Below, one piece after another: positions 53,083 to 62,294 of a stretch of 64,000 nucleotides of DNA (the first letter of the stretch is position 1; each line of letters begins with the position of its first letter). The translations under genes were made by a program, and so were the position numbers. Source of the stretch: Bog-950 sp046329495 (lineage in GTDB: Bacteria; Bacteroidota; Bacteroidia; Chitinophagales; LD1). The notes below the pieces were generated by a model. The model did no database searches, was not told where the DNA came from, and saw only the letters and a list, made by a program, of their open reading frames with translations. Location of the stretch: assembly GCA_046329495.1 (NCBI GenBank), contig JAXLUO010000001.1, forward strand, positions 496,001 to 560,000, written 5' to 3'.

Positions 53083-54093
53083 ATGGATTCTGTATCAAGC
53101 AATACCGGGGTGGATATCGCCTCCTTAAACGAACGGATAAAGAACGAAAGCGCCTTTGTAGATGTGCTGAACATGGAGCTTGGTAAAAGCATTGTGGGTC
53201 AGAAATACATGACCGAGCGCTTGCTGTTGGCCCTGCTATCGAACGGACACATTCTGCTGGAAGGTGTGCCGGGATTGGCCAAGACCCTGGCGATTAAGTC
53301 GCTGGCGTCGGCTATACACGGCAAATTTTCGAGGATACAATTTACGCCCGATTTGCTGCCGGCGGATTTGGTTGGTACCATGATCTATAACCAAAAGGAA
53401 AACGACTTTGCGGTTAAGAAGGGACCTGTGTTTGCCAACTTTGTATTAGCCGATGAAATTAACCGTGCCCCAGCCAAAGTACAAAGCGCCCTGCTGGAAG
53501 CCATGCAGGAAAAACAGGTAACCATTGGCGACAGCACTTACAAGCTGGAAGAACCGTTTTTAGTATTAGCCACGCAGAACCCTATTGAGCAGGAAGGTAC
53601 CTACCCGCTGCCCGAAGCACAGGTAGACCGTTTTATGCTGAAGGTGGTAATCACTTATCCTAAGAAAGAAGAGGAGCAACTGATCATCCGCCAGAACATG
53701 AACCTGAGCGATAAACCGATTAATGCGGTGGTGAAGAAGGAGGATATACTGAACGCGCGCAAAACGGTGCGTGAGGTATATATGGATGAAAAGATTGAGC
53801 GCTACATACTTGACATTGTGTTTGCTACCCGCAAGCCGGAAGATTATAAACTAAATAAGATTAAGCCGTTCATCAGCTATGGTGGTTCGCCTCGTGCCAG
53901 TATTAACCTGGCGATTGCTGCCAAAGGTTATGCCTTTATAAAACGCCGCGGTTATGTAATACCGGAGGATGTACGCGCTGTGTGCTACGATGTAATGCGC
54001 CACCGGGTAGGCTTAACCTATGAAGCGGAGGCTGAAAACATAACCAGCGAAGAAGTGATTAGCGAAATCCTTAATGCTGTAGAAGTGCCTTAG
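53083..54093 (+). CDS. MoxR family AAA+ ATPase (Bat operon)
   Basis: 336 residues from ATG 53083 (MDSVSSNTGVD). AAA_3 domain with Walker A GVPGLAKT, Walker B FVLADEINRA, sensor 1 LVLATQNPIEQEGTYPLPEAQ and the MoxR lid. MoxR proteins act as chaperone-like ATPases that load metal or assemble VWA partner proteins. It is the first gene of the Bat operon and precedes a DUF58 protein and two VWA proteins, its expected partners. Short GAGGGACGA micro-repeats lie between it and the next gene (54094-54130). Confidence 0.95.
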   Translation: MDSVSSNTGVDIASLNERIKNESAFVDVLNMELGKSIVGQKYMTERLLLALLSNGHILLEGVPGLAKTLAIKSLASAIHGKFSRIQFTPDLLPADLVGTMIYNQKENDFAVKKGPVFANFVLADEINRAPAKVQSALLEAMQEKQVTIGDSTYKLEEPFLVLATQNPIEQEGTYPLPEAQVDRFMLKVVITYPKKEEEQLIIRQNMNLSDKPINAVVKKEDILNARKTVREVYMDEKIERYILDIVFATRKPEDYKLNKIKPFISYGGSPRASINLAIAAKGYAFIKRRGYVIPEDVRAVCYDVMRHRVGLTYEAEAENITSEEVISEILNAVEVP

Positions 54094-54153
54094 TGAGGGA
54101 CAGGGGACGAGAGCGAGGGACGAGGGAATCTTCAGTAATCATTTTGTAAAACT

Positions 54154-55053
54154 GTGGCCACAAAAATTTCAAATAGCAGCGACGACAAGCGCAAGAAGCT
54201 TCGCCGTATTGAGATAAAGACCCGAAAGCTGACCAATCAGATTTTTTCGGGTAGTTATCACTCTGCGTTTAAGGGCCGTGGCATATCGTTCAGCGAGGTA
54301 CGCGAGTATCAGTATGGTGATGATATACGGATGATTGACTGGAACGTGACAGCGCGTAACCGCAAACCTTTCATTAAGGTGTTTGAAGAAGAGCGCGAGT
54401 TGACCGTAATGTTGCTGATTGATGTGAGCCAGAGTGCTTTCTTCGGTACGCAGAATGATTTTAAGAATCACATTATAGCGGAGATAAGCGCTGTGCTGGC
54501 CTTTTCGGCCATATCCAACAACGATAAAGTAGGGGTGCTGTTCTTTAGTGATGTCATCGAAAAATTCATTCCACCTAAGAAAGGGAAGACACACATTCTG
54601 CGCATTATCTCCGAGATCTACGATTTCAGTCCGAAAAACAAGGGCACCAACCTTACCGAGGCATTGAAGTATTTCAACAACGTGATTAAGAAGAAGTGCA
54701 TTGCATTTGTGGTGTCGGACTTTATACAAAAGGAAGAAGGATTGAAGAGCGCTTTACGCGTAGCGGCCCGGAGGCATGATTTGATTGGCCTGCACATTTA
54801 CGATGAACGCGAAGTGCGCCTTCCCGACGTGGGCTTGTTGCACGTGGTGGATGCTGAAACCGGTAACATGATGTGGATTGATACCGGCAACAAAACCATG
54901 CGCGATAACTATACCAAACAGTTTATAGAAAACCAACGTGCCACCAAGGAGCTATTGGGCAAGAGCGGTGCACAAATGGAGAGCATAAAGACCGAGGACA
55001 ATTATGTAATTGCCCTGATGAACATGTTTAAGAAAAGAGAATCGAAGCGATAG
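54154..55053 (+). CDS. DUF58 domain protein (Bat operon)
   Basis: 299 residues, starting at GTG 54154. The N-terminal region contains LRRIEIKTRKLTNQIFSGSYHSAFKGRG and the DUF58 signature REYQYGDDIRMIDWNVTARNRKPFIKVF (in part), followed by a VWA-like fold with a degenerate MIDAS (LLIDVSQSAFFG). DUF58 proteins are constant companions of MoxR ATPases. It is cytoplasmic. It starts 60 bp after moxR and is followed 6 bp later by the membrane protein gene. Confidence 0.93.
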   Translation: MATKISNSSDDKRKKLRRIEIKTRKLTNQIFSGSYHSAFKGRGISFSEVREYQYGDDIRMIDWNVTARNRKPFIKVFEEERELTVMLLIDVSQSAFFGTQNDFKNHIIAEISAVLAFSAISNNDKVGVLFFSDVIEKFIPPKKGKTHILRIISEIYDFSPKNKGTNLTEALKYFNNVIKKKCIAFVVSDFIQKEEGLKSALRVAARRHDLIGLHIYDEREVRLPDVGLLHVVDAETGNMMWIDTGNKTMRDNYTKQFIENQRATKELLGKSGAQMESIKTEDNYVIALMNMFKKRESKR

Positions 55054-55059
55054 AAAGGC

Positions 55060-56043
55060 ATGAGAAACACGAAGCACATAAAACATATAGTAAGTGCAGG
55101 CTTAAAACGCCTTGCCGTACTGATGCTTTTGGTGTTGTTGATGGTGAGTCTGCGTGCTCAAAATATGTCGGCCACTTTTGTTGCTGATTCTAACCACATT
55201 GAAATTGGCGATTACCTGAACCTGCGTTTAAATGTGCGTTATACCCGAGGGTTGACGCCGGTAATTCCACAGTTCCGCGATACGATAGGCCAGTTGGAGA
55301 TAATTAAAGAAGGCAAGCATGATACCGTTCGTGATGGTGACCTTATAACCCAGCACATTACCTATGTAGTGAGTGCATACGACTCGGGCCAGTTTAGTAC
55401 CGGACGGCAGGAGTTGCACTTTGTTAGTCCTACTGGTAAAGTTGATACCATATTGAGCAATGAATTATTTGTTGATGTAAGTACGATAGCAGCGGATACA
55501 AGCAAACCAATTAAGCCGCTGAAGGCGCCATTGGCTATGCCTTATACCTGGGATGAATTTTTGTATTACTACATAGCAGGTGGTATTCTGCTGCTGCTGC
55601 TGATTGCTCTGTGGTGGTATATCCGTTATCGCAAAAATCATAAGCCGGTAGTTGTGGCAAGGCCTAAACCAAAAGAGCCGGCACACATTTGGGCTAAGCG
55701 TGAATTGAAAAAGCTGGAAGACGAGAAAATTTGGCAGCAGGGCGATGGTAAACAATACTATACCCGCTTAACCGAAGTGTTGCGCTTGTATGTAGAATAT
55801 CAATTTGGTTGGTATGCTATGGAAGCCACTACAGCCGAGATAGAACGTGACCTTGATAAATACAAGATAAAGATGGATGCGGCGGAAAAGTTCTTGTCGG
55901 TTTTACAACAAGCCGACCTGGTTAAGTTTGCCAAGTTACTGCCGCCACCCGATGAGAATATGAAAAGCATGGAGAAGGCGTATGCTTTTGTGGAGTTAAC
56001 AACGCCTACGGAAACCAATTCAAAACAGCAAAAAGATGTTTAA
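55060..56043 (+). CDS. Bat-operon membrane protein (DUF4381-like position)
   Basis: 327 residues. Signal-like N-terminus (to LRAQN), an extracytoplasmic beta domain of about 130 residues similar in style to BatD, one transmembrane helix (about 168-188), a Lys/Pro-rich linker and a cytoplasmic helical domain (about 210-315; WAKRELKKLEDEKIWQQGDGK). In proteobacterial Bat operons a DUF4381 protein occupies the same slot between DUF58 and VWA genes; I infer an analogous role. It overlaps batA by 8 bp. Confidence 0.85.
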   Translation: MRNTKHIKHIVSAGLKRLAVLMLLVLLMVSLRAQNMSATFVADSNHIEIGDYLNLRLNVRYTRGLTPVIPQFRDTIGQLEIIKEGKHDTVRDGDLITQHITYVVSAYDSGQFSTGRQELHFVSPTGKVDTILSNELFVDVSTIAADTSKPIKPLKAPLAMPYTWDEFLYYYIAGGILLLLLIALWWYIRYRKNHKPVVVARPKPKEPAHIWAKRELKKLEDEKIWQQGDGKQYYTRLTEVLRLYVEYQFGWYAMEATTAEIERDLDKYKIKMDAAEKFLSVLQQADLVKFAKLLPPPDENMKSMEKAYAFVELTTPTETNSKQQKDV

Positions 56044-57049
56044 GCATCTCTCACAGGTATCGTTTGAGAACGGATGGGTGCTGGCACTTATACCGCTGGT
56101 ATGCCTGTTGGCAGGGCTGTGGTGGTATTTTTTGCTGCGCCGTTATTATCCTGCTTTGCGCATTAGTACCATTGCCCCATTGAAAGGTTGGGATCATTCC
56201 TTTAAAGCAGTTATTAAATGGATATTGCCTGCTTTCAGATTAGTAACACTTGCATTGTTGTTAGTGGCGTTGGCCCGTCCGCAAACTTCGTATGATGAAG
56301 AGAAGCAGACCACGGAAGGCATTGACATTGTTATTGCGGTAGACGTTTCTACCTCGATGCTATCAAAAGATTTTGAACCTAACCGTTTGGAAGCAGCCAA
56401 GCGGGAGGCCGCTGCCTTTATTGATGGCCGTCAGCACGACCGGATAGGTTTAGTGGTATTCTCCGGCGAAAGCTTTACCCAGTGCCCGGTTACTATTGAC
56501 CATAACATTGTACGAACCCAGCTGAAAGAAATAAAGAACGGTTTGCTGGAGGATGGCACCGCTATAGGTATGGGGCTGGCCACATCCGTACAGCGATTGA
56601 AAGAACTGGATACCAAGAGCCGGGTGGTGATATTAATGACGGATGGGGTAAACAACCGCGGCTTAATTGATCCAATGACCGCCTCGGATATTGCCGTGCA
56701 ATATGGTGTGCGGGTGTATACCATTGGGGTGGGCACCAATGGCGATGCCTTAACACCTGTGGCCATGACGGCTAACGGTCAATTGATATTTGACCGGGCA
56801 CCGGTGCAGATTGATGAACCCTTGCTGAAAGAGATCGCTAAAAAAACGGGCGGACAGTATTTCCGTGCCAATGATGATAGAAAGCTGAAGGAAGTATATC
56901 AGCAGATTGATAAGTTAGAAAAAACAAAAACAGAAGTAAGCGCCTACGAACGCAAAACCGAAAAGTTTTATGCGTTTGCTTTAGCGGCGGCTGTGCTGTT
57001 GTTGATTGAATTATTGTTGCGCTACCTGGTGGCGAGGTCAATACCATAA
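56036..57049 (+). CDS. batA: BatA, VWA-domain membrane protein
   Basis: 337 residues. Two N-terminal transmembrane segments, a VWA domain with an intact MIDAS (VAVDVSTSMLSKD, then the GTAIG and TDGVNN loops) and a C-terminal membrane helix. VWA domains bind partners through a metal ion. In Bacteroides fragilis the bat genes were linked to aerotolerance; the molecular mechanism remains unclear. It lies between the DUF4381-like gene and batB, overlapping the former. Confidence 0.95.
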   Translation: MFKHLSQVSFENGWVLALIPLVCLLAGLWWYFLLRRYYPALRISTIAPLKGWDHSFKAVIKWILPAFRLVTLALLLVALARPQTSYDEEKQTTEGIDIVIAVDVSTSMLSKDFEPNRLEAAKREAAAFIDGRQHDRIGLVVFSGESFTQCPVTIDHNIVRTQLKEIKNGLLEDGTAIGMGLATSVQRLKELDTKSRVVILMTDGVNNRGLIDPMTASDIAVQYGVRVYTIGVGTNGDALTPVAMTANGQLIFDRAPVQIDEPLLKEIAKKTGGQYFRANDDRKLKEVYQQIDKLEKTKTEVSAYERKTEKFYAFALAAAVLLLIELLLRYLVARSIP

Positions 57050-57056
57050 AAAACAT

Positions 57057-58154
57057 ATGCAGAAGCGAGGATACCTTTCTTATCTCTGGTTGCTGGTGCT
57101 GTTAGTGCCGGTGGCTGCTGCATTGATACTGATGCGCGAAACGGCGTTTCGTTTTGAACACCGTACGTATCTATGGGGATTAGGAGTGATTATTCCGCTG
57201 CAGTTGGTGTTTGTGTGGTATCAGATTTGGCGCACCCGGAAAATTAAGCAGATAGGCGACCTTCAACTGGTGCAGCGCTTGATGCCGGATTACAGTCACC
57301 AGATGCCCTTGTTAAAGTTTATACTGGCTGTGTTGGCGCTTGAGTTTATTATACTGGGTTTTGCCAACCCGCAGATAGGCAGCAAGCAGGAGAAGGTAAA
57401 ACGCCAGGGCATTGATCTGGTAATTGCCATGGACGTATCTAACTCCATGCTGAGCGAAGATGATGTAAAAATCTCGAGGCTGGCACGCACCAAAAACTTT
57501 GTAAGCAATTTTATTGATAAGCTGCACAACGACCGTTTAGGAATGGTGGTGTTTGCTGGCCGCGGTTACTTACAGATGCCATTGACGGTGGATTACAGTG
57601 CTGCGCGTATGTATTTAAAATCGGTGAACACCAGTTTAATTCCTTCGCAGGGCACCAATTTGGCCGAGGCTATTAATCTGGCAAAGCAATCTTTTGTGCA
57701 GGAAGAAACCGAGCACAAGGCGTTGGTGATAATCAGCGATGGAGAGGACAACGAAGGCGGCACCGAAGATGCGATAGCGGAAGCGCGAAAAGCAGGCATA
57801 AAAATATTTACCGTTGGGGTAGGCAGTGATAAAGGCAGTCCGATACCAATGGGCAATGGTGATTACAAGCGCGACGAACAGGGCAACATTGTGCTATCGA
57901 AAATTAACCAGGAGATGCTGGAAGAGGTAGCTAACAAAGGCGGCGGTAAATACTACACCATGCAAAACGGCGACCGGCAAATTGAGGCCATCTTGAATGA
58001 GTTGGGCGGTATTGGGGGAAAGGATATTGAAGATGTAGTGTTTACCGATTTTGACGACCGCTTTCAATGGTGCCTTGGTATTGCAGCCGTTTTGCTGCTG
58101 CTGGAATGGTTTATTTCGGAACGCAGGTTTAAACTCCAATTCAAATTTAACTAA
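57057..58154 (+). CDS. batB: BatB, VWA-domain membrane protein
   Basis: 365 residues from ATG 57057; an in-frame TTG at 57006 inside batA would add 17 residues without signal character. Two N-terminal transmembrane segments, a VWA domain with MIDAS (IAMDVSNSMLSEDD, QGTNLAEA, ISDGEDNEGG) and a C-terminal helix (about 343-360). It is a paralogue of BatA (both with VWA and the same membrane topology) and starts 7 bp after it. Confidence 0.94.
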   Translation: MQKRGYLSYLWLLVLLVPVAAALILMRETAFRFEHRTYLWGLGVIIPLQLVFVWYQIWRTRKIKQIGDLQLVQRLMPDYSHQMPLLKFILAVLALEFIILGFANPQIGSKQEKVKRQGIDLVIAMDVSNSMLSEDDVKISRLARTKNFVSNFIDKLHNDRLGMVVFAGRGYLQMPLTVDYSAARMYLKSVNTSLIPSQGTNLAEAINLAKQSFVQEETEHKALVIISDGEDNEGGTEDAIAEARKAGIKIFTVGVGSDKGSPIPMGNGDYKRDEQGNIVLSKINQEMLEEVANKGGGKYYTMQNGDRQIEAILNELGGIGGKDIEDVVFTDFDDRFQWCLGIAAVLLLLEWFISERRFKLQFKFN

Positions 58155-58156
58155 GC

Positions 58157-58903
58157 ATGAAGAGGAGCGCGATTTATATACGATTGATACTGCTTACCGT
58201 TACGTTGCTGCCGGTGTTGCAAGCGCTTGCGCAGATGCCATTTACTTCGGTGCCTTATAAAACCGAAATACGCAAGGGTAACCAGTTGTTTGTGGCTGAT
58301 AGCTTTAGCAGTGCGCCTGATGCCGAAGTGCATTATAAAAAGGCATTGGAAGAAAAGAACAACGCACCGGAGGCTGTTTTTAACCTGGGCGATGCGGAAT
58401 ATCAACAAGGGCGCTACGACACTGCTGCGAACCATTTTAAATTGGCGGCTACTATTGTTCCGGACAGTTTAGGTAAGGCAAAGGCATTACATAACCTGGG
58501 TAATGCTTATGCGCAAGCAAAGAAATACGAAGAGGCGGTGAAGGCATATAAGGATGCATTGAAATTGAATCCGCACGATGCTGATACCAAGTACAACCTG
58601 GCCTGGTGTAACGAAAAACTGCGCAATAAAAACCAGGGCGGTGGGGGCGGACAAAGCAACCAGCAACAGAAAAAAGACGACAAGCAACAGCAGGATAAGA
58701 ACCAACAAAATAAACAACAGAACCAGCAGCAACAGAAACAACAACAGCAGCAGGGTAATCAGCAAAAGCAACAGCCGAAGCTATCTAAACAGGAAGCGGA
58801 GCAACTGATGCAGGCCTTGCAGAATGAGGAGCAGAAAACCAACCAGAAGGTGCAGCAAAAGCAGGTGAAGGTGCTGAATATGAAAACCCAAAAGGATTGG
58901 TAA
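58157..58903 (+). CDS. batC: BatC, TPR protein with glutamine-rich tail
   Basis: 248 residues. A signal peptide (1-24), three TPR units (about 40-155; AKALHNLGNAYAQAKKYEEAVKAYKDAL in part) and then a Gln/Lys/Asn-rich tract (about 165-235) before a short C-terminal helix. It starts 2 bp after the batB stop. TPR proteins of this type bind other Bat proteins in the periplasm (family-level inference). The low-complexity tail is typical for BatC. Confidence 0.92.
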   Translation: MKRSAIYIRLILLTVTLLPVLQALAQMPFTSVPYKTEIRKGNQLFVADSFSSAPDAEVHYKKALEEKNNAPEAVFNLGDAEYQQGRYDTAANHFKLAATIVPDSLGKAKALHNLGNAYAQAKKYEEAVKAYKDALKLNPHDADTKYNLAWCNEKLRNKNQGGGGGQSNQQQKKDDKQQQDKNQQNKQQNQQQQKQQQQQGNQQKQQPKLSKQEAEQLMQALQNEEQKTNQKVQQKQVKVLNMKTQKDW

Positions 58904-59017
58904 GCGGGGTGCTGCTTGCCCGCCATAGGTTTTTGGCGTTATTTGTTGTGAAAAATTTTTAACCGGGCGCTAAGCGCATTGACCATACGTAAAGGATAAA
59001 GGAATTTTGTAGCGGAT

Positions 59018-60931
59018 ATGAAAAGCAACATCACAAGCAATAGAAAAGCGAAGGGCCTTATGACAGGCGCAGTGGCTGTATTGCTGTTGTTTTTTGTGCA
59101 ACAGGTTACAGCCCAGGCTAAATTTTATGCCAGTGCACCTAAGTCGGTAGGGGTTAACCAAACGTTTCAACTTAGTTATACGCTGGAGAATGCGAACGGT
59201 AGCGGCATGAAGCCGCCGGCCTTTCCTGATTTTCAGTTATTGGGCGGGCCCAGCACTAGTACCAGTATGCAGTGGGTAAATGGTGTAACCACGCAATCGA
59301 TTACTTACAGCTATATTTTAAAGCCAAAGAGCGAAGGCACGTTTACCATAGGCAAGGGTAGCATTACGGTAAGCGGCGTAACCATGGAAAGTAACGAGCT
59401 TACCATTACCGTTACGCAGGCAGTGCAGCAACAGGCACAACGGCAGCGGAACTATGACCCTTATGATCCTTTCGGCATGATGCAGGATGATCCGTTTGAG
59501 GATCCCTTTTTTCAACCGCGCCAGCGGCAGCAGGCGCCTCAGATGAGTAAAGAAGAGTTGCAGAAGAAACTAAAGGATGATGTGGTAATAAAACTGGTAG
59601 TCAATAAATCGCCGGTGTATAAGGGCGAAATGCTTACCGCTACTTATAAACTTTACTATCGCCAAAACATTGCGGGCTTTAATGTTACCAAGGCGCCTGC
59701 CTTTGATGGATTTTGGAGTCAGGAAGTTGAGCTTGATCAAAACCGCCGGCCCAAAACAGAAACCTTAAATGGCAAGCAATACAACGTAATAGAATTTCTG
59801 CGCTATAACCTGTACCCTCAACGCGCAGGCAGCCTGAGCGTTCCTGCTGCCGAAGCAACGGTTAATTTGCAGGTGATGGTTAACTCGGGCAATCCGTTCG
59901 ATATCTTTAGTATGCGGAGTGTGCAACCGGTTGACTTGAATTTGAAAACCAATGCGGAAGCTGTGGCGGTAAAAGAGTGGCCCGAAGCAGATAAGCCTGT
60001 AGATTTTGCAGGTGCCGTAGGTAAGTTTAAATACGAAACCACCTTATCGGCTAAGGATGCTAAAACCGATGAGCCGATCACTTACAGCATGAAGATTTCG
60101 GGTGTAGGCAATTTAAAGTTTGTAGAAGCGCCGGTTACCAGTTTTCCTAAAGAGTTTGAAGTGTATGACCCTAAAACCAAGGAAACGATTACGAACAGTA
60201 TAGATGGCATGAGCGGAACAAAGCAGTATGACTATCTGTTAGTGCCGCGGCAGCCCGGTGATTATACGATTCAAGCACAGTCGTTCTCCTACTTCGATCC
60301 GTCAAGCGCTAAATACATTACCATTAAATCCCCCGAGTTTGCTGTAAAGGTTACCGGTGAGCCATCGAAGGCAGCACCTGTTGCCGGTAACGATAAACAG
60401 GAGGTAGCCTTGTTAAACCAGGACATCCGCTACATTAAAACAGGCACGCCTGATTTTGAGGGCGGCATGATTGGCTCCACTGCAGGTTATGTAACCTTAT
60501 ATGCCACACCGGCTTTATTGTTCCTGGGTTTGGTTGTTTACAAACGCCGCAACGAAAACCTGGAAGCTGATATAGTAGGCAGCAAGCGCCGTAAGGCATT
60601 GAAACTTGCACGGCAGCGTTTAAGTACGGCTGAAAAACATCTGGCCTCGGGTGCGGGCAAACTTTTCTATGATGAAGTTAGCCGTTCTATTTGGGGCTAC
60701 CTGGGCGATAAACTTACCATTGATATGGCCGAGTTGAACAAGGACAATGTGGAGGAGAAATTAACTGTGCGCAACGCCAAACCGGAAACTATCGCAAAGT
60801 TGAAGGACCTGCTGCACACCTGCGATCTTGCCTTGTATGCACCTTCGGCGGTAGAAGGCGGCATGAAGCAGCATTTTGATGCGGCCATGAATTTAATTGC
60901 CGATTTGGAGAACGAAATAAAAATGGTGTAA
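59018..60931 (+). CDS. batD: BatD, oxygen-tolerance family protein
   Basis: 637 residues. Signal peptide (about 10-31, ending TAQA), tandem beta-sandwich domains (about 35-480; SVGVNQTFQLSYTLENANGSG, VVNKSPVYKGEMLTATYKLYYR in part), one transmembrane helix (about 488-506) and a cytoplasmic helical tail (about 520-637). The Met/Gln-rich segment after residue 125 is low-complexity. BatD pfam members have this layout. A 113-bp gap separates it from batC, the only long one in the operon; it carries no clear promoter. Confidence 0.94.
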   Translation: MKSNITSNRKAKGLMTGAVAVLLLFFVQQVTAQAKFYASAPKSVGVNQTFQLSYTLENANGSGMKPPAFPDFQLLGGPSTSTSMQWVNGVTTQSITYSYILKPKSEGTFTIGKGSITVSGVTMESNELTITVTQAVQQQAQRQRNYDPYDPFGMMQDDPFEDPFFQPRQRQQAPQMSKEELQKKLKDDVVIKLVVNKSPVYKGEMLTATYKLYYRQNIAGFNVTKAPAFDGFWSQEVELDQNRRPKTETLNGKQYNVIEFLRYNLYPQRAGSLSVPAAEATVNLQVMVNSGNPFDIFSMRSVQPVDLNLKTNAEAVAVKEWPEADKPVDFAGAVGKFKYETTLSAKDAKTDEPITYSMKISGVGNLKFVEAPVTSFPKEFEVYDPKTKETITNSIDGMSGTKQYDYLLVPRQPGDYTIQAQSFSYFDPSSAKYITIKSPEFAVKVTGEPSKAAPVAGNDKQEVALLNQDIRYIKTGTPDFEGGMIGSTAGYVTLYATPALLFLGLVVYKRRNENLEADIVGSKRRKALKLARQRLSTAEKHLASGAGKLFYDEVSRSIWGYLGDKLTIDMAELNKDNVEEKLTVRNAKPETIAKLKDLLHTCDLALYAPSAVEGGMKQHFDAAMNLIADLENEIKMV

Positions 60932-60932
60932 C

Positions 60933-61712
60933 ATGAAACGGAGCCACATCAACCAATTATCGGGGTTGCGTTTTATAATGTTGGCAGCGCTGTTGCTGGT
61001 TACAGCCTTTGCGTATACCCAAACAAACAAGGAGCTTTATGCTGCTGCAGCAGCCTTGTATAAGCAAAACCAGTTTGAGCCTGCGGCAGCAGATTATGAA
61101 AAGTTGGTAGCTGCCAAGCAGGCCACGGCAGAAGTTTACTTTAACCTGGGTAACTGTTACTACAAGCAGAACAAATTAGGCAAGGCTATTTTAAACTACG
61201 AGCGTGCCAAAGCATTAGCCCCCGGTGATGAAGATATAAGCGCTAACCTGCGCATAGCCAATGCACATTTACTTGATAAAGTGCAACCCGTACCGCAATT
61301 GGCAGTTGTAAAGGCCTGCAGCGATTTTATTTCGGCGCATAGTTGTAATGGCTGGCGCACAGCGGCCCTTGCTTTTATCTGGTTGGCAGCAATACTACTT
61401 TCTGCTTCGCTGTTTATTACGGCCTTTAAATCGTCGCTACGCGGTGTAGGCATTTCACTGCTTCTGTTATCGCTGGGCAGTGCATGGTTTGGTCATATGC
61501 AAAGCAGCAAGGTTAGCGACAGCGGCAGAGCTGTGTTGCTTGCTGAAAGCACCTACGCTAAAAGTTCGCCGGATGCTGCCGGTAACAACGCCTTTTTGAT
61601 CCACGAAGGCATCACCTTTGAGTTGCTGGATAAGGTTGGCAACTGGAATAAGATCCGCCTTTGCGATGGCAAAGTGGGCTGGATTGAAGCCGGTAATTTT
61701 GAGAAGATCTAA
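60933..61712 (+). CDS. batE: BatE, TPR protein with SH3 domain
   Basis: 259 residues. Signal peptide (to FAYTQ), two to three TPRs (about 30-115; ATAEVYFNLGNCYYKQNKLGKAILNYERA in part), two transmembrane helices (about 145-165 and 172-190) and an SH3b-type domain at the C-terminus (LLDKVGNWNKIRLCDGKVGWIEAG). It starts one base after the batD stop and closes the Bat operon. SH3b domains often bind peptidoglycan. Confidence 0.94.
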   Translation: MKRSHINQLSGLRFIMLAALLLVTAFAYTQTNKELYAAAAALYKQNQFEPAAADYEKLVAAKQATAEVYFNLGNCYYKQNKLGKAILNYERAKALAPGDEDISANLRIANAHLLDKVQPVPQLAVVKACSDFISAHSCNGWRTAALAFIWLAAILLSASLFITAFKSSLRGVGISLLLLSLGSAWFGHMQSSKVSDSGRAVLLAESTYAKSSPDAAGNNAFLIHEGITFELLDKVGNWNKIRLCDGKVGWIEAGNFEKI

Positions 61713-62294
61713 GCATATTCCGGTTAGGAATATCAGCCTAAACTAAGCATAAGATCAGCATGAATGCTGATAAATGGCTGAGGAAAAAGTACATTATTAG
61801 CAGGGTTGACGTCTGCATAAGTCATTGATTTTTAGGGATACTTGGTGCTTAATGCTGAGGTTTAGCTGAGGTTTTGGGGATTTGAGCAATGCTAAAGAGC
61901 CCTCGCCTGCGTCCACATACTTGCTGCTCAAATTTAACAGTAGTGATAGGGATTGATTAGAAATGAAAGGAATGGATAGGCGAAATCAATTTCTTGCTCC
62001 CTATCATTTTAGGAAATTATGTGGGGCAAATCAGCACAGCTGGTTAAAAGGGGCGCACGGGCTAAGTTTGAAGCGCTGTTTGAATTTAGTGTTTACAGGT
62101 TTGTCAAAGAACGATGATGTAAAGATATAATAACGGGTGTAATTTTTCAAATAATGGTACTATTATTTTGTTAAAAGTGTGTCTAAAAAGAAGGTCTGCT
62201 ACGCCTTAGCTTCGCAACCCACAGGCTTCCTTTCCGGGGAGGCGCACAGGGCTGCTCAATGCATCAAATCTTTTGAGAGAAAACTGTTGCTGAT
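61713..62294. other. 582-bp intergenic stretch without a clear gene
   Basis: Only a weak hairpin just after batE (atattcc / ggaatat at 61715-61733, no T-run) and a 32-codon ORF at 62019-62117 were seen. The ORF begins MWGKSAQLVKRGARAKFEAL and has an AGGA 5 nt before its ATG, but nothing else supports it. The rest shows no tRNA, repeat or coding pattern. It may be an eroded gene or IS remnant, but I cannot name one. Confidence 0.4.

Noticed and set aside
61713..62294. Insertion sequence remnant
   Set aside because: No terminal inverted repeats, target duplication or transposase motif could be identified.
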